Notes: generated by a model from the letters alone, not told the origin. A stretch of DNA of 64,000 bases from Dioscorea cayenensis subsp. rotundata (GCF_009730915.1 NC_052480.1:2356001-2420000), one strand, 5' to 3'. Shown: positions 1 to 16,445, counted from the stretch's first letter. Numbers and translations: made by a program.

Positions 1-954
1 GTTCTAGCAGTTGCTTGAATTGTTGAGCAAATGATGCCTTGAATAATAATCCTATGAAGGTTAGTAAGGAATGTAGGAGTTTTCTTAAGAAAATCTACTA
101 AGGTTGTAGTTTATGCTTGTGTAAATTTTGTTTTAAGAGTGGGTGTGATTTTGTGATGTCTGATGAACCTTTTGTTGCAGCTTTAAAGTAATGCTGTTGT
201 TATGCATCATTGTAATGTTGAAAAAGGAAGTAGCATATTGATGCTGTTTTGTGTTTCTTAATGTTTTGATCTTAATAACATGTGAATTATCTCAGTATAT
301 GTTTCCAAGTTTCTTCTTGTTACCATTCATTCCACTTGCTTTTCTGCTACTGTTTCAAAAGCATTTGTTGCTACTCTTGATTCATTCAAATGAGATTACA
401 AGAGTAACAATAGCTCCTTTCAATACTGTTGATTTGCCAAGATAATCACTCGGCTTTTAAAATTTATAAAAATTATGAAATATTGGTCAGGAATCAGGAT
501 GAAATTGAAGCATCATGCATTCATCATCCAATGTATAAACCTGCATTTGGCTTTTCAATAACGAAATTATTTAGTGACTGAGAAATCAAACACCAGAAGA
601 CAACCAGCAACAAAAAAATAACATACTGAAAACAATTGAGAAACATCATCCATTCCTCTTCCAGATATTCAGTATGAACACAGACACCAACATCTGTATA
701 AGTTGCCATTGGATTAATTCAATACTTAAAATTATTCAGTAAAATAGGAGGGAGGGGGAATTGCAAAATAACTCAATAGAAAAAAATAGTTCAGTTCTCT
801 TCTACACCTATATTATGGCATTGTGTTTGTGAAAACATTAATCAATGCCTTCTTCTAAGCTCCAACTCCAAAACCCCCAATGCCCCTCTTTCAAGTCCCA
901 TTTAGGACTTGAAGCCGAAAACAATCACTTAAAGGTGGCTGCTGTCTTATCTTT
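1..954. other. Spacer and Hsp70 3' flank, no gene seen
   Basis: AT-rich DNA downstream of the Hsp70 stop codon, which lies on the minus strand. The part nearest the stop, about 780-954, is probably 3' UTR. The short open frames here are low complexity and resemble no family I recognise. Confidence 0.5.
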
Positions 955-6035
<5,081 letters not shown>

Positions 6036-6054
6036 GGATGAAACCTTTGCCAAA

Positions 6055-6084
6055 AACCCTAACCCTAACCCTAACCCTAACCCT
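6055..6084 (-). repeat. Telomere-like (AACCCT)5 in Hsp70 5' UTR
   Basis: Five perfect AACCCT units on the plus strand, read as AGGGTT on the coding strand, end 19 bases upstream of the Hsp70 ATG. The unit is six bases, not the seven-base Arabidopsis-type AAACCCT. Short telo-boxes are common near the starts of plant housekeeping genes; an uninterrupted run of five is longer than usual. Confidence 0.85.
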
Positions 6085-6239
6085 AGAACAGAGACGATGG
6101 TGGCCGGAAGGAAAGGGATAAGGCGGAGATTGAAGAGAAGGAAAGGGTTTTTCTAGTAGAACGAAATAGGGCGAAATCCACCGTTCATTTGCCTCGAGAT
6201 TTGATCTCTTTTGCACGAATCTCCAAAGGAAATGAACGG

Positions 6240-6980
6240 TGGAGGATGAAGAGTCTAGGATGCTGAAATAATAAGAACATTTGCTTGGATTTTTTTTTTG
6301 GAAATGGTATGAAATTATTTTATATTTTTATTTGATTAGAATATTTAAACTTATCAAATTTCTATGCTTTTATTTATTTTTAAGACATAAATTAAATATT
6401 TTGGTAGGGTTTTTTTTTTTAATTGTAGTAGCATTGTGTCTAAGCATAGTGTAAGATTGGCTTATTTCATTTAGTTCAAGCTTTTAAATCTCATATCTCA
6501 ATTCATAAATATGTAACTAGAAATAAAGATACATAATATTATTCTCCATAAATTCTTAATCTTATATGTAATCATATGTATTTTGGTAAAATCATGCTTA
6601 AAATATTTAACTTATCCTGGGTCAGTATAATGATTAAAATTATTTTTTTAAGGACTATTTTTATAAATAGTGTAAGATTTTAAAGTTACAAATATTTTGC
6701 TTTCGATGTTTTATTAATAAAAAAAATATAATATATTTATTTTATTTAGTTGATCAACTAGAGGGAAATAGTATAAAAGTAAATGTTTTTAGTTTTCAAG
6801 GTATACATATAAAGAAAATATTTTTAAGACCAAAAGAGTATAAATATTTTTTTTTATTTATGTTATTTTTCAATTTAATTTATTTTTTAAAAAATCAACT
6901 AATGTTATTTTTTCAAAACAAATCTAGGTCAACTAAATACCAAGTTTTTTACGGAGTAAAAATTAAGAAGCACCATTGGT
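6240..6980. other. AT-rich spacer between divergent genes
   Basis: Intergenic region between the divergently transcribed Hsp70 (-) and amino acid transporter (+), presumably holding both promoters. Very AT-rich with long T and A runs. No gene or clear element seen. Confidence 0.5.
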
Positions 6981-6986
6981 AACATG

Positions 6987-7052
6987 CCACGTGTCAGATT
7001 CACGGAATCTCCGGGGACTCTTCACAAAGATTCCGAATCAAGTTCCACGTGT
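6987..7052 (+). promoter_or_regulatory. Paired G-box/ABRE motifs upstream of LHT1-like gene
   Basis: Two palindromic CACGTG cores, at 6988-6993 (within CCACGTGTC) and 7046-7051 (within CCACGTGTG), 58 bp apart and about 190-250 bp upstream of the transporter ATG. CCACGTGTC-type sites are classic bZIP/bHLH targets (abscisic acid or light response). The motifs are seen; any role in this gene's control is inferred. Confidence 0.55.
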
Positions 7053-7237
7053 GAAAGAAACAGTTGAACATACGAAATGTTCAGACAATCACAAAAATTA
7101 TACCTTTTTTTTTAATATTTATAATTAATTATTGTTATCATTTTCAAATTCCAGTTCAGACCATCACAATTGAATCCAATAGAATTCCATGTTAATAAAA
7201 AACAGACAAAAGAGAGATCAGAGCAAGTGCTGAAGGT

Positions 7238-9018
7238 ATGGAAGTAGATGGTGGACAGCAGAACGAACGGTGGAGATCATCGGAGAAGACGATCGACGAT
7301 TGGTTGCCGATCACATCATCGCGAAATGCCAAATGGTGGTACTCTGCATTTCACAACGTCACGGCCATGGTCGGCGCCGGCGTGCTCAGTTTGCCTTACG
7401 CCATGTCTTATCTTGGCTGGTAAGCCGACGAGCGTCTTTTTATCGTGCCCTTACGACTAGTCGAAAAATTATTATCCTAGAAACAGTTATGACATTTTCT
7501 TTTAGGGGACCCGGGGTGACGGTCCTCGTACTTTCATGGATCATCACCTTATTCACTCTATGGCAAATGGTCGAGATGCATGAGATAGTAGAAGGTAAGC
7601 GATTCGACCGATATCATGAACTCGGGCAGCACGCCTTCGGGGAGAAGCTCGGGCTCTACATCGTTGTCCCTCAACAGCTCATTGTCGAGGTCGGTACCTG
7701 CATTGTCTACATGGTTACCGGCGGTAAGTCCTTGCAGAAGTTCCACGACCTCGTCTGCCCCGACTGCAAGAACATAAAGCTAACATTCTTCATCATGATC
7801 TTCGCAACGGTTCATTTCGTACTCTCTCAGCTTCCTAACTTCAACTCCATCTCCGGAGTGTCCTTGGCAGCTGCGGTTATGTCACTGAGGTTGGTATAAA
7901 TTTATATATTTCATATTCATATTTGTCAAATTAACCGATGTTATTGTCAGTTACTCAGTAATTGCATGGGGAGCACCGCTGAGCAAAGGGAAGGTTGCCG
8001 GAGTGGAGTATGGATACAACACTTCATCTACAGCGGCAACCGTCTTTAACTTCTTCAATGCACTGGGAAATGTCGCCTTTGCATACGCCGGGCACAATGT
8101 CGTGTTGGAGATCCAAGCAACGATCCCTTCAACACCGGAAAAGCCTTCCAAGAAGCCGATGTGGAAAGGTGTCATCGTGGCCTACATCATTGTGGCTATC
8201 TGCTACTTCCCCATCGCATTGATCGGATACTGGGCATTCGGAAACTCTGTCAATGATAACATCCTGATCACACTGGAGAAGCCACGGTGGCTGGTTGCCG
8301 CTGCGAACATGATGGTGGTTATACATGTCATCGGTGGCTATCAGGTAGTTGACACTAAACTCAAAGCCTCGAGAAAAGATTGAAAGTTGATGGAGTGCTT
8401 GTGTTGCAGATTTATGCAATGCCGGTGTTCGACATGATGGAGACAGTGCTGGTGAAGCAGCTAAAGTTCCGGCCGAGCATTGCCCTTCGCTTGATCAGCC
8501 GAACTCTATTTGTTGGTAATGATAAAAAGCTCAGAGAGTGTTCATTGTTTTACTGAGTATACATACAATGCCTGATACTTGTTCTTGATATACAGCATTG
8601 ACAATGTTCATAGCCATATGCATCCCTTTCTTTGGTGGATTACTCGGATTCTTTGGAGGATTTGCACTTGCTCCAACTACATACTTTGTATAATCTCTTT
8701 GACACGAAAATCTCTATGTTAATCTTGTGTTCCAGCGCTGACATTTTGTTGTGTTTGTTTTTAAGCTTCCATGCATCATATGGTTGGCAGTGTACAAGCC
8801 AAAGAGGTTCAGCCTGTCATGGCTTGTAAATTGGGTGAGAATCAAGAGTGTTTCTACTTTATATGATTTTGTTTTTTGATTCATCATTTATTGATTGAGA
8901 AATTATGCATTGTTTTCAGGCTTGCATTGTACTTGGTGTTTGTCTGATGATTGTTGCACCAATTGGAGCATTAAGGACCATCATACTGTCAGCTAAGACT
9001 TACAAGTTCTTCTCTTAG
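7238..9018 (+). CDS. LHT1: Lysine/histidine transporter, LHT1-like amino acid permease
   Basis: Proton-coupled amino acid importer of the AAAP family, expected in the plasma membrane. Seven exons: 7238-7419, 7506-7889, 7951-8344, 8410-8515, 8596-8687, 8766-8834, 8920-9018. They total 1326 nt, 441 residues, normal for LHT proteins, and the frame is unbroken. Landmarks are the N-terminal [20 protein letters not shown], then [12 protein letters not shown] (TM1), [56 protein letters not shown] and the C-terminal end SAKTYKFFS. About ten or eleven hydrophobic segments are visible. Very close to Arabidopsis LHT1, which takes up neutral and acidic amino acids in roots and mesophyll; the exact paralogue within the LHT group cannot be fixed. 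Two G-boxes lie upstream. Introns are short (62-105 bp). Confidence 0.95.
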
Positions 9019-9915
9019 GTGAATCAAGAACAAGCATTTGTTACTAGAGCTAGTGAGATAATTCAAGTGGATGATGCTTATTCATAGAAATATTGCTTAG
9101 TTGTCAGAATTTAGAACAAATGCAACTCTAAACGACAAGGTGTGATTAGAGACTAATGCTATTTGTACACAATAGCTTTATTGAACCAACAATTCACATC
9201 AATCTTAGTTCACGTTCTTTTCTCCCTTAGATTTCACAATGTTGGATTTCAGAGTCGTTAGATGACTATCTATATATATTGGAAACATCCCTCTATCTGG
9301 ATCCTAAAACCAAACAGTATTAAATTTATTGACGAAGAGCTTTGTTTCAGCTTCTTCGGGCATTTATAAAAACAAGATGATGGTTACTAAACCAAATTTT
9401 ATCATAAATGCACACAATCATAAACCTTCTCAGTCCTTCAAGTGGTAATGCTATTTGCACAAAATAGTCTTCTCAATCCATCAAGTAGTAATGCTATTTG
9501 TACAAAATGGCTTTATTGCATTGATCATTTACATCGATCATAATTCTAACTTTTCTTCTCAGAATTCACAATGTTGCATTTCAAAGCAATTTGAATGACT
9601 ATCTATGTCTCTCTGTAACATCCCTGTATCTGAATCCTAAAACCGAACACTACTGAATTTATCAACGACAAAATTTGTTTCAATTCTTTTAGGCATTCGT
9701 ATATAACACATTCATAAGTCATGTCAATTCATCAAGTAAACAAGTGATCAAACAAACAAATAGCTCTTATTATATATGATTGAAAGAATGACAAGAAAAG
9801 TCAGGCATACTAGTAAAACCATTCTGTGCTTTTTTGATCAGTCAAACTTGCTATACATTTGTCAAGCAAATTCACTAACATGCTACCAATTTTCAATCAA
9901 TTGATATGTCAAGAG
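9019..9915. other. Spacer downstream of LHT1 with a direct duplication
   Basis: Holds the 3' UTR of the transporter and the 3' flank of the TLC-domain gene on the other strand. The main structure is a diverged direct duplication listed separately. No other gene is seen. Confidence 0.5.
9154..9705 (+). repeat. Diverged ~215-bp direct duplication (2 copies plus fragment)
   Basis: About 9154-9367 and 9489-9705 are similar along their length. Both begin TAATGCTATTTGTAC and share, in order, TTCACAATGTTG, GACTATCTAT, AACATCCCT and TCCTAAAACC, ending in GGCATT. A third partial copy of the first part lies at 9446-9480. It follows immediately after the transporter's coding end, so part may be transcribed as 3' UTR. 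Confidence 0.75.
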
Positions 9916-10659
9916 CTACCTCTGTTTCTTCTCCGCATCATATCTGCACTCATTGCGCAACTCTGCCCAATGGTTTGAAATCCACAAGATGCTAACTCCA
10001 ATTGCACTGCCAATGATGATGACCCACAAGATTGACACCCAACGAGGAATCACATCATCAGCCTTCCCACTCAAATAATATGCACTCATCTTGTAGAAGA
10101 ACAGTGGTCCGGCAAATCCTCTCATGATAGTGTACAAAGTGTAGAAAGGCAATGACAAGAATTGGTGTAACTTCGCGGCATGAGATGATTCGGTTTGCCG
10201 GAGCCTAGATAGAGTCCAGATGTTCTGGAAAGGACTAGTGATCTCCGCAAGCACAAGCAAAACAAGAAGAGCAAACGAGCCATGGAGAACAAGGCACCGA
10301 CAGGTGATGAACACAAAGAGTGTAGCAAGGTGATGAGCAATGAAGAGGTAGTCTCTCGGGATGAGAATCAGGTAGTGGAGTAGATCCACAGTGAAGTAGG
10401 CAATGCTGAAATCAAGGACAAGGTTATCAATGCCAGTGTTTGGAGATGCAAAGCTCCATGAGGGTTGGGTTAGAAGGGCAAAGACTGCCAGGAGTACTGC
10501 TGGAGTTCCATGAAACAATGAAATGAAGCTGCTTGATGCATCTGGGCGATGTTTAGGGTTCCAATTCCGGAAAACAATGGAGTAGCCAACGAGGTAAATG
10601 AGGCAGAACATCAAGAAGAAAGAAGGGAACAGGGAGTTGTAATCAATTAGGGTTTCCAT
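9916..10659 (-). CDS. TLC (TRAM-LAG1-CLN8) domain membrane protein
   Basis: Single coding exon, 247 residues, starting at the ATG at 10657-10659. About six or seven hydrophobic segments alternate with short loops. Key parts are DFSIAYFTVDLLHYL, then IAHHLATLFVFITCR with the His-His pair typical of TLC proteins, then EITSPFQNIW. The C-terminal tail is short and charged (EKKQR). It resembles the plant TMEM56/TLCD4-like group of the endoplasmic reticulum or plasma membrane, related to lipid sensing or ceramide-synthase-like folds; the biochemical role is unknown. A strong splice acceptor (AATTTCAG) sits two bases before the ATG, so the 5' UTR is probably spliced. Confidence 0.85.
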   Translation of the reverse strand: METLIDYNSLFPSFFLMFCLIYLVGYSIVFRNWNPKHRPDASSSFISLFHGTPAVLLAVFALLTQPSWSFASPNTGIDNLVLDFSIAYFTVDLLHYLILIPRDYLFIAHHLATLFVFITCRCLVLHGSFALLVLLVLAEITSPFQNIWTLSRLRQTESSHAAKLHQFLSLPFYTLYTIMRGFAGPLFFYKMSAYYLSGKADDVIPRWVSILWVIIIGSAIGVSILWISNHWAELRNECRYDAEKKQR

Positions 10660-11200
10660 GACTGAAATTGGGCACACAATGGAAACAGCGCCTATGGAAA
10701 TAAAAAAAAATTTATCAAATTCACGTAGAATTAAGCGAAACTCTGAAGGCTTTGGATTTTTAGAAAGAAAACTCGTAAAGATGAGAACTTTGTTTTAAAA
10801 GAATCAAATTTTGCAATCTAGTTCTTGGAAAACTCAATCTATGGAAAGATCAACAACACCTAGAACTCTGATTTTGCTCAAAATACAAAAAAGACAATAA
10901 TAGATCATTAAAAAAAAATTTAAAACCACAATTCTCAATCAGAAAAGATGAAATCAAGCGTGGAATTCATCAAATCCAAATCAAACAACCAAAATCATCA
11001 ATTTTACATAGCTCCAAACCAGAGTCAAGAAGAAGGAAAAAAACAAGAAATTCAAATTCAAGGAGCTTATTACCTATATAAACTCTTAAAACTCCAAGAT
11101 TCACTGCGAAATCCACAAGAGATTCGTGAATTGAAACCCTAAAAGCACAAGCTCAACCCACAACCGAACGAATCGAAGCATATTTTAGTATCAACGAAGA
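10660..11200 (-). promoter_or_regulatory. Spliced 5' UTR of TLC-domain gene
   Basis: A likely intron runs from donor GTAATA (exon ends at 11074) to acceptor CAG at 10662-10664, about 412 bp, leaving a leader exon from 11074 to roughly 11180. The leader contains a telo-box-like AACCCTAAAA (plus-strand view, about 11135). This arrangement is inferred from splice consensus only. Confidence 0.45.
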
Positions 11201-12240
11201 GGGCGGTAGGGGAATTTAAAGAAGAAGGTGGAGGGAAAGTTTGTTCTTTAGGATCTATTTACGTTAACCGATACCTATCAACGAAAACAGAAGATGATAG
11301 ACCCAAAAATATATATATATATATATATAAAAATAGTAAAAAATAAGTTGGATATGAAGCATGCGAATATTCACTTATTATATTCTGTTTGACAATGAAC
11401 CATTTCCATCGTTGTATATATACATATATTATATGAAGGCGTGTCAGGTGTGAATAGGTAAATTCATTATCTACTAAACATTCACCGCTCGGTTTTTACA
11501 GTAAATTCTAGCAAAATACTCCCCCTGTCATAAACTCATATTTTTTTTTATTTGTTATTTTTAAGTGGAAATTACCAAAAAAACCCTACAACTTTGCCAA
11601 ATTGCCAAACAAACCCCCATAGTTTCGGAATACCCAAAAACCCCTTCCTTTTCAACTCCACGATTTTGAAACCCCAAAGTACGTAACTGGCATTAAACGG
11701 AGTGTATTTAAAATTTTATGGATCGAAAAATGCCCTTGCACGGAAGTCGTGGGTGCACCCATTTCGGTGTGAGAGGAAGTGGGTGGGTTTTTTTCTAGGC
11801 ATTACAGTGCTTGTCTTCTCTCAACTCGCGACTCCGACTCAACTCGCGTCTCAGCTCTTCTCTTCCCACCTAGGCACTCTTCCCTTTCCACAGGCGTCTC
11901 GAAGAAGAAGTCCCGTGCAAGTATTCGACATTTCGTCACTGCAGTCTAAGGTATTCATTATGGTTTTTGTTAACTATTCATTACGAAGAGACATTTTTCG
12001 GTTTTTGGTTTGTGATTTTTGTTTTTGTTGGAAGACATTGAAGCTTTCGGGGGATTAATCGGTCGAGGGTTTTGTTAGTCTGCGAGGAGATGTCTCGGGT
12101 AGGGTTTTTTTGTTTTTGTTTTTACATTTTTGTCTGCAGTATACTGATCGAAAATGGTTTTTCCGATTGTTGTGCTTTGTGTAATGTTTATAATCTACGC
12201 TTTACCCTTTCGGTTGATATGGTTGCGATTGTAAAAAAAT

Positions 12241-12405
12241 GAGGTCTCCGTTTAAACAATGAGCTTTCTACCGCTTAAGTTAGTTCGTCTCCGCTTTAAT
12301 TATTTGTATCTACGTTTAATAGTATACGCCATCGCTTAAAAAAATGATATCGGTGTTTAAGAACCGAGTGTTTACTGCTTAACAAATTACATTTCCGCTT
12401 AACAA
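12241..12405 (+). repeat. 21-bp-period degenerate array A
   Basis: Eight cores resembling CCGCTTAA or CGTTTAA. The final A of each core falls at 12255, 12278, 12299, 12319, 12339, 12360, 12382 and 12402, giving spacings of 20-23 bp. The bases between cores are not conserved beyond a pyrimidine or TA just before the core. Confidence 0.8.
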
Positions 12406-13280
12406 TGTCTCGTTATTGTCAGCGAGGCTTGTGATTATGGCGGTCAATCTAGTTAATGGGCGATGCTACTTGACACCCAGTAGTGGAGACGCGGGTCGAA
12501 TTGAAAGTTCACATGATCCCTCGACACTGGGAGATCATCCGAAGGACACCGCTCACGACGATTTCATCGAGTTCGAGTCAGATACCAAGAGCGGGCCCTT
12601 CTTGACTCTCATTGCGTAGATACGATAACCGCACCAATAAATTCGGGGATCGGGGAAAGCATCGTCGACTTTTTAGGCTCAAGATGTGCCAATCGTTCTC
12701 GCTGCGTTGCGATGGGGAGGCGATCGTGTTTCGTAAGAAGAAAACACGGTCGACTTTCAAGAGAGGTATTTATCGAAGACGTACGAGTGACAGCGGAGAC
12801 TCCATCGGGGAGCACTCTTTAGCAACTCGTTGGACGAGAGGAGAGAGGAGAATTTTGCCAAACCATCGATGGTGTACCTCACTGGGTACAATCCTCTTCC
12901 CAAATACCTCCCGCTCGGTTCCTAAGCCGGATCGCTGATTATGTCGATGATCTACGGAATGGGCGCTACGCATGGGCGCAAGCTGACGCACTAGCTGGCT
13001 TATGGAGGACATACCGAGGCCGCCACCCGAGTGCAATCTAGATGCGCTGGGGAAGAAGACCAACACCGGGTATGTTAAGGGTTGCATCGTAGCGCTTAAC
13101 ATCCGGGTTTTACTGAGTCGACCGGAACCGGAAAGAAAGTCCGCTTTCTGCAAGATCCCAGGATCTGCGTGCTACGGTGAAAATAATTACCTGAAGCAAG
13201 CTGACAATAGAGACGAGTTTGTCATCTCTCGAAGGAAAAGAGGTAATAATTCAAAAAAATATTTTTGTTTACTTGTAGAC

Positions 13281-13490
13281 GTTAACATTTAACCATATCA
13301 TTTACCGCTTAACTTTATTCATCTATCGCTTTAACATTATAACTTACCGTTTAACTTTGTTCAACTACCGCTTTAAACTTTTTAGTTTAATGTTTAATTT
13401 GTTTGTTCTATCGCTTTAACACAATAGGTTATAACGCTTTAAATATACTGAGTTACATGTGTAAATATAGTTTTTAATTGTTTAAACTAA
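13281..13490 (+). repeat. 21-bp-period degenerate array B
   Basis: Cores such as ACCGCTTAA, TCGCTTTAA and CCGTTTAA end at 13292, 13312, 13334, 13354, 13376, 13397, 13419, 13442, 13466 and 13485; spacings are 19-24 bp. It occupies the space between two coding remnants of the MULE gene, i.e. a presumed intron. Confidence 0.8.
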
Positions 13491-14644
13491 ATAATTTCGC
13501 TAAGATTGTTTGCTTTTACACATGCTAGTTTCTGAGATGGTTCCGCGAATCGTCGATGAAGAAGTATTTGTTCGGGCCAACCGCTCGGTCGGATGCTGTT
13601 GCTCGGAACCGCTTGCTCAAAAGGCAAGATGAGAGAGCAACCCTCTTTCCTTGCGCTACCGGACGCCGCTCTCCTCGCCTCGAGCCAAAACGCATTCGCC
13701 GAGGCTGGAGAAGCCCTCCCCACCCCGCCCGACCGTGGCTTCCCTCGACCGTGTCGGCCCCCGAACGTGGCGCCCTCACGGCACTAGGGCGAGGATGTCA
13801 TCGCAACTCTCACGCGAGCTTGCCGATTTTTGATGATCGAGTTCCCTCGCTTGTCGCTCGGGTGGAGGCATTGGAAGGCCGGGTCACAGCCGCAATCGAT
13901 CGCGCCTTTCCCTTCAAACAAATGAAGCACCCGGACGGATACGCCGTCGGAGTTCGACGACGAGGACATCATCGGGTGGCCCTTCAAAGACGGCCTCATT
14001 CAAGAAGCTTGCAAAAAGAGGAAAACAATAATGCCTCCGTCTCCACCCGCGTGTACCGACGATGAAATAATAGCGACACCATCGGCAGCAGCATCATCGG
14101 GCGGCCGATGTTGTTAACGTTGATGACATGCCCATCACGGTGGAGGAGATCGAAGATGGCGCCGAGTTTGCCGCGGTGGAAAAAGATCGTCGACTCGTTG
14201 TCGACGACATCATGCATACGGTGGAACCCAAGGCCCGACAGATAGCGGCATCAAAGATGGACACAATCCATGAAGAAGAACAACCGGACAACGCTGTGTC
14301 TCCCATTGATCGTCGCTGCCGTGGAACTCACTGGTTGAGAAGGTCGTTGAGTCTATCCTCAACGAAGTGGAATTCACGGTGGAACCAACGGTCGACCGTG
14401 CCGCATCGGGCGGCACACAATCCCACAAGAACAAGAAGCATGAGGAAGTGTCTCCCTTTGATGCTTTGCCGTCGTGCCCCCATTAAAGGAAGCCAATAAA
14501 AAGTAGAAAAACTTCGGAAAGTCTTCATTCAAGAAAAAAATACGCTCGCTAATCGCGCCTCAATAAGTACGAGCGAGGGAGTTGATAAGGATCTTCCTCA
14601 ACGCGCCCTATGGACAAGTAAGTTTGAAGTTTTTTTATGATATT

Positions 14645-14802
14645 GTTTAAACTGCTTTTAGTTACCATTTAAGTAGGAGCGTTAACGTTTAAAAATTTGA
14701 CGATAACATTTAACTTATAAGTGATACCCTTTTAAATATTACCGCTACTCGCTTTAAAACATTCAATATAGAATTTAAAGTTTATACTTTAACGCTTTAA
14801 TT
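14645..14802 (+). repeat. 21-bp-period degenerate array C
   Basis: Cores ending at 14650, 14672, 14692, 14713, 14735, 14757, 14778 and 14800 (spacings 20-22 bp), with best copies CTCGCTTTAA and AACGCTTTAA. It lies directly before the Ulp1 protease remnant, again in a presumed intron. Confidence 0.8.
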
Positions 14803-15644
14803 TTTATACTTACAACATTGTTTACATGTCTTTGTTCCGTTCAACCACAGAGACTGCGTGTGGAAGAATGACTCTGTCAGCACCACACGGGCCAATCTAT
14901 TCGACCTGCTCGAGGGGAAGGAGATGGTCGCGAGCGATGTGATGGGACGCGATTCGTATGTATCTTGCAGAAAGACGATGAGCGTAGTGCCATATCGTTA
15001 TAAGAGGCGCGCTCCATCACACGCGCCACCGCCTTGTTCATGTCAAAGCGTGGCGACGACGCACATGAATCCACGATGGCTATGATTGGAGATGCCGCGC
15101 GCAACTTGCATGAAGTGGACATCGTCATCCTCCCGATAATTATGAGTGGCCACTTCCATGTCGCCGTCCCTCGACAATGAAAAACAAGAATACGGGGCAT
15201 TATTCTTCATGCCAAAGCTGAAGAATACTGATAAAAACGCGCTAGAAATGGTAAGTGCTTTAATAATTTGTGTTTGTGTAATAGTGTTCGGTAAATAATC
15301 GGCGATTCTAATATGAACTTGTATATCTCGACAGCTGAACCTATTCGACCTATGTATCGACATGGAGTTGGGCGAGTCGGCGACCGCAAAGTACCCGCTT
15401 GTTCACGACACTCGAAGCCCCACGACGTAAAAAGGAAGTGTCGATCGCATGGCCTATGTCATGCGGTTTATCGAGCGATTACTTCACGGTGAGAAGCTAC
15501 GGGTACCACGAGACCCGACGTCCCTTATCTCGCGATTAAGGTATGTTTCCGCGATACTTAGGGAGGGAGGCGGTCAGCATCACGACCCAGAGGAGTCTTC
15601 AAGCGGGTCCTTAGTCATTCTTTCTATATTTGTATACACGATTC

Positions 15645-15760
15645 TTTCTTTAATAATCCAGATTCGTTGTTTAACAGTACACTTTCGGTGTTTAAGTATA
15701 TAGTTCATTGTGTAAATATCAATGTAATTGTTTAAACTCCGCTTTTCTCGTGTAAAACAA
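15645..15760 (+). repeat. 21-bp-period degenerate array D
   Basis: TTTAA or GTAA cores end at 15653, 15674, 15695, 15715, 15735 and 15755, spaced 20-21 bp. The array follows the end of the Ulp1-like remnant. Confidence 0.7.
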
Positions 15761-16029
15761 ACCGAGAGGAGTGTACATGCAAGTGGTCATAGTCATCAGT
15801 ATAGGTGTAATAGTTTCAAATGTAAACCGGTTTAAATTAATTCATCCGAAGAACATGACAAAATTTTGTCAATGTAAATGTACATGTATCTAAATTCAAT
15901 TAAATTTATTACATTTCGCTTTTGAGGTTACGTTCTTGTTGGATGATATTGTAGTCCATGAGGTACGTTATCGGGTAGGGTTCTGTTTCATTTTCATTTT
16001 TCATTATCGGCTAATATCAACATTCATTT

Positions 16030-16195
16030 TAATCAGTATAATGATAACTTTTGCCCCTTTAACTTTCGTTTTCTCTGCTTTAAGTTTAGGTTTCTCCGTT
16101 TAAATTTAATATTTTCATTTTAAAAATATCCTTATTATTTAATAATATCAATGTAATTACAACAAAAATATACTTAATATTTTCTGTTTAAAATA
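16030..16195 (+). repeat. 21-bp-period degenerate array E
   Basis: Weaker array in the spacer between the convergent MULE genes. TTTAA cores end at 16062, 16083, 16103, 16123 and 16142, then the period becomes less clear. Orientation is still that of the plus-strand gene (CCGTTTAA, TGCTTTAA). Confidence 0.55.
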
Positions 16196-16329
16196 TCCTT
16201 ATTACTTAATAATCTCTTATAGAATGTAATATAATGTTCGATTTTTTTATGTGCGACGGGAGTGGAAAGCGCTGGGGAACCGAGCGTGTATTAATACGCT
16301 AGGGGAACCGCTAGCACCATCCCGTTGTA

Positions 16330-16445
16330 CATTTTAAGCGGATACAAATTTATTTTTAAACGATAAAAAAATAACGAGTTAAACAGAGAATAAAATATTT
16401 AAAAGCGTAAGAGATATATTTAAATATAAAGTTCAATATTTAAAC
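16330..16445 (-). repeat. 21-bp-period degenerate array F, reverse orientation
   Basis: Here the core appears as its reverse complement (TTTTAAGCG, TTTTAAACG, TTTAAAAGCG). The T of each TAA falls at 16335, 16357, 16380, 16400, 16421 and 16441, spaced 20-23 bp. The flip coincides with the change of coding strand to the transposase remnant. Confidence 0.7.

Larger units (their letters stand above)
12434..15640 (+). pseudogene. MULE-borne PMD/Ulp1-like protease gene, broken
   Basis: Pieces of one protein appear in order but in shifting frames. 12434-12600 starts MAVNLVNGRCYLTP. 12610-12770 has SRYDNRTNKFGDRGK and LRCDGEAIVFRKKKTRSTF, typical of the N-terminal domain of MULE-carried Ulp1-like proteins. 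12880-13240 has ILFPNT, ADYVDDL, YAWAQA and KKTNTGYVKGC. The protease part lies at 14850-15240 (NLFDLLEG, FVCILQKDDE, SGHFHVAV, LDNEKQEYG) and 15449-15570 (YVMRFIERLLHGEKLR). HFH...LDN fits the His and Asp region of C48 cysteine proteases. The nucleophile motif DCG before YVMRF reads DRM, so the cysteine is missing. Several single-base gains and stops break the frame. Introns at about 12240, 13290 and 14640 hold the 21-bp arrays. Confidence 0.6.

Noticed and set aside
6055-6084. Possible chromosome end or telomere
   Set aside because: Only five units, embedded in a gene leader with genes on both sides.
13556-14065. 169-residue frame in the MULE block as an independent gene
   Set aside because: Basic, low-complexity, no recognised domain, and placed between PMD-like and Ulp1 parts. 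Better read as a frameshifted linker of the same gene.
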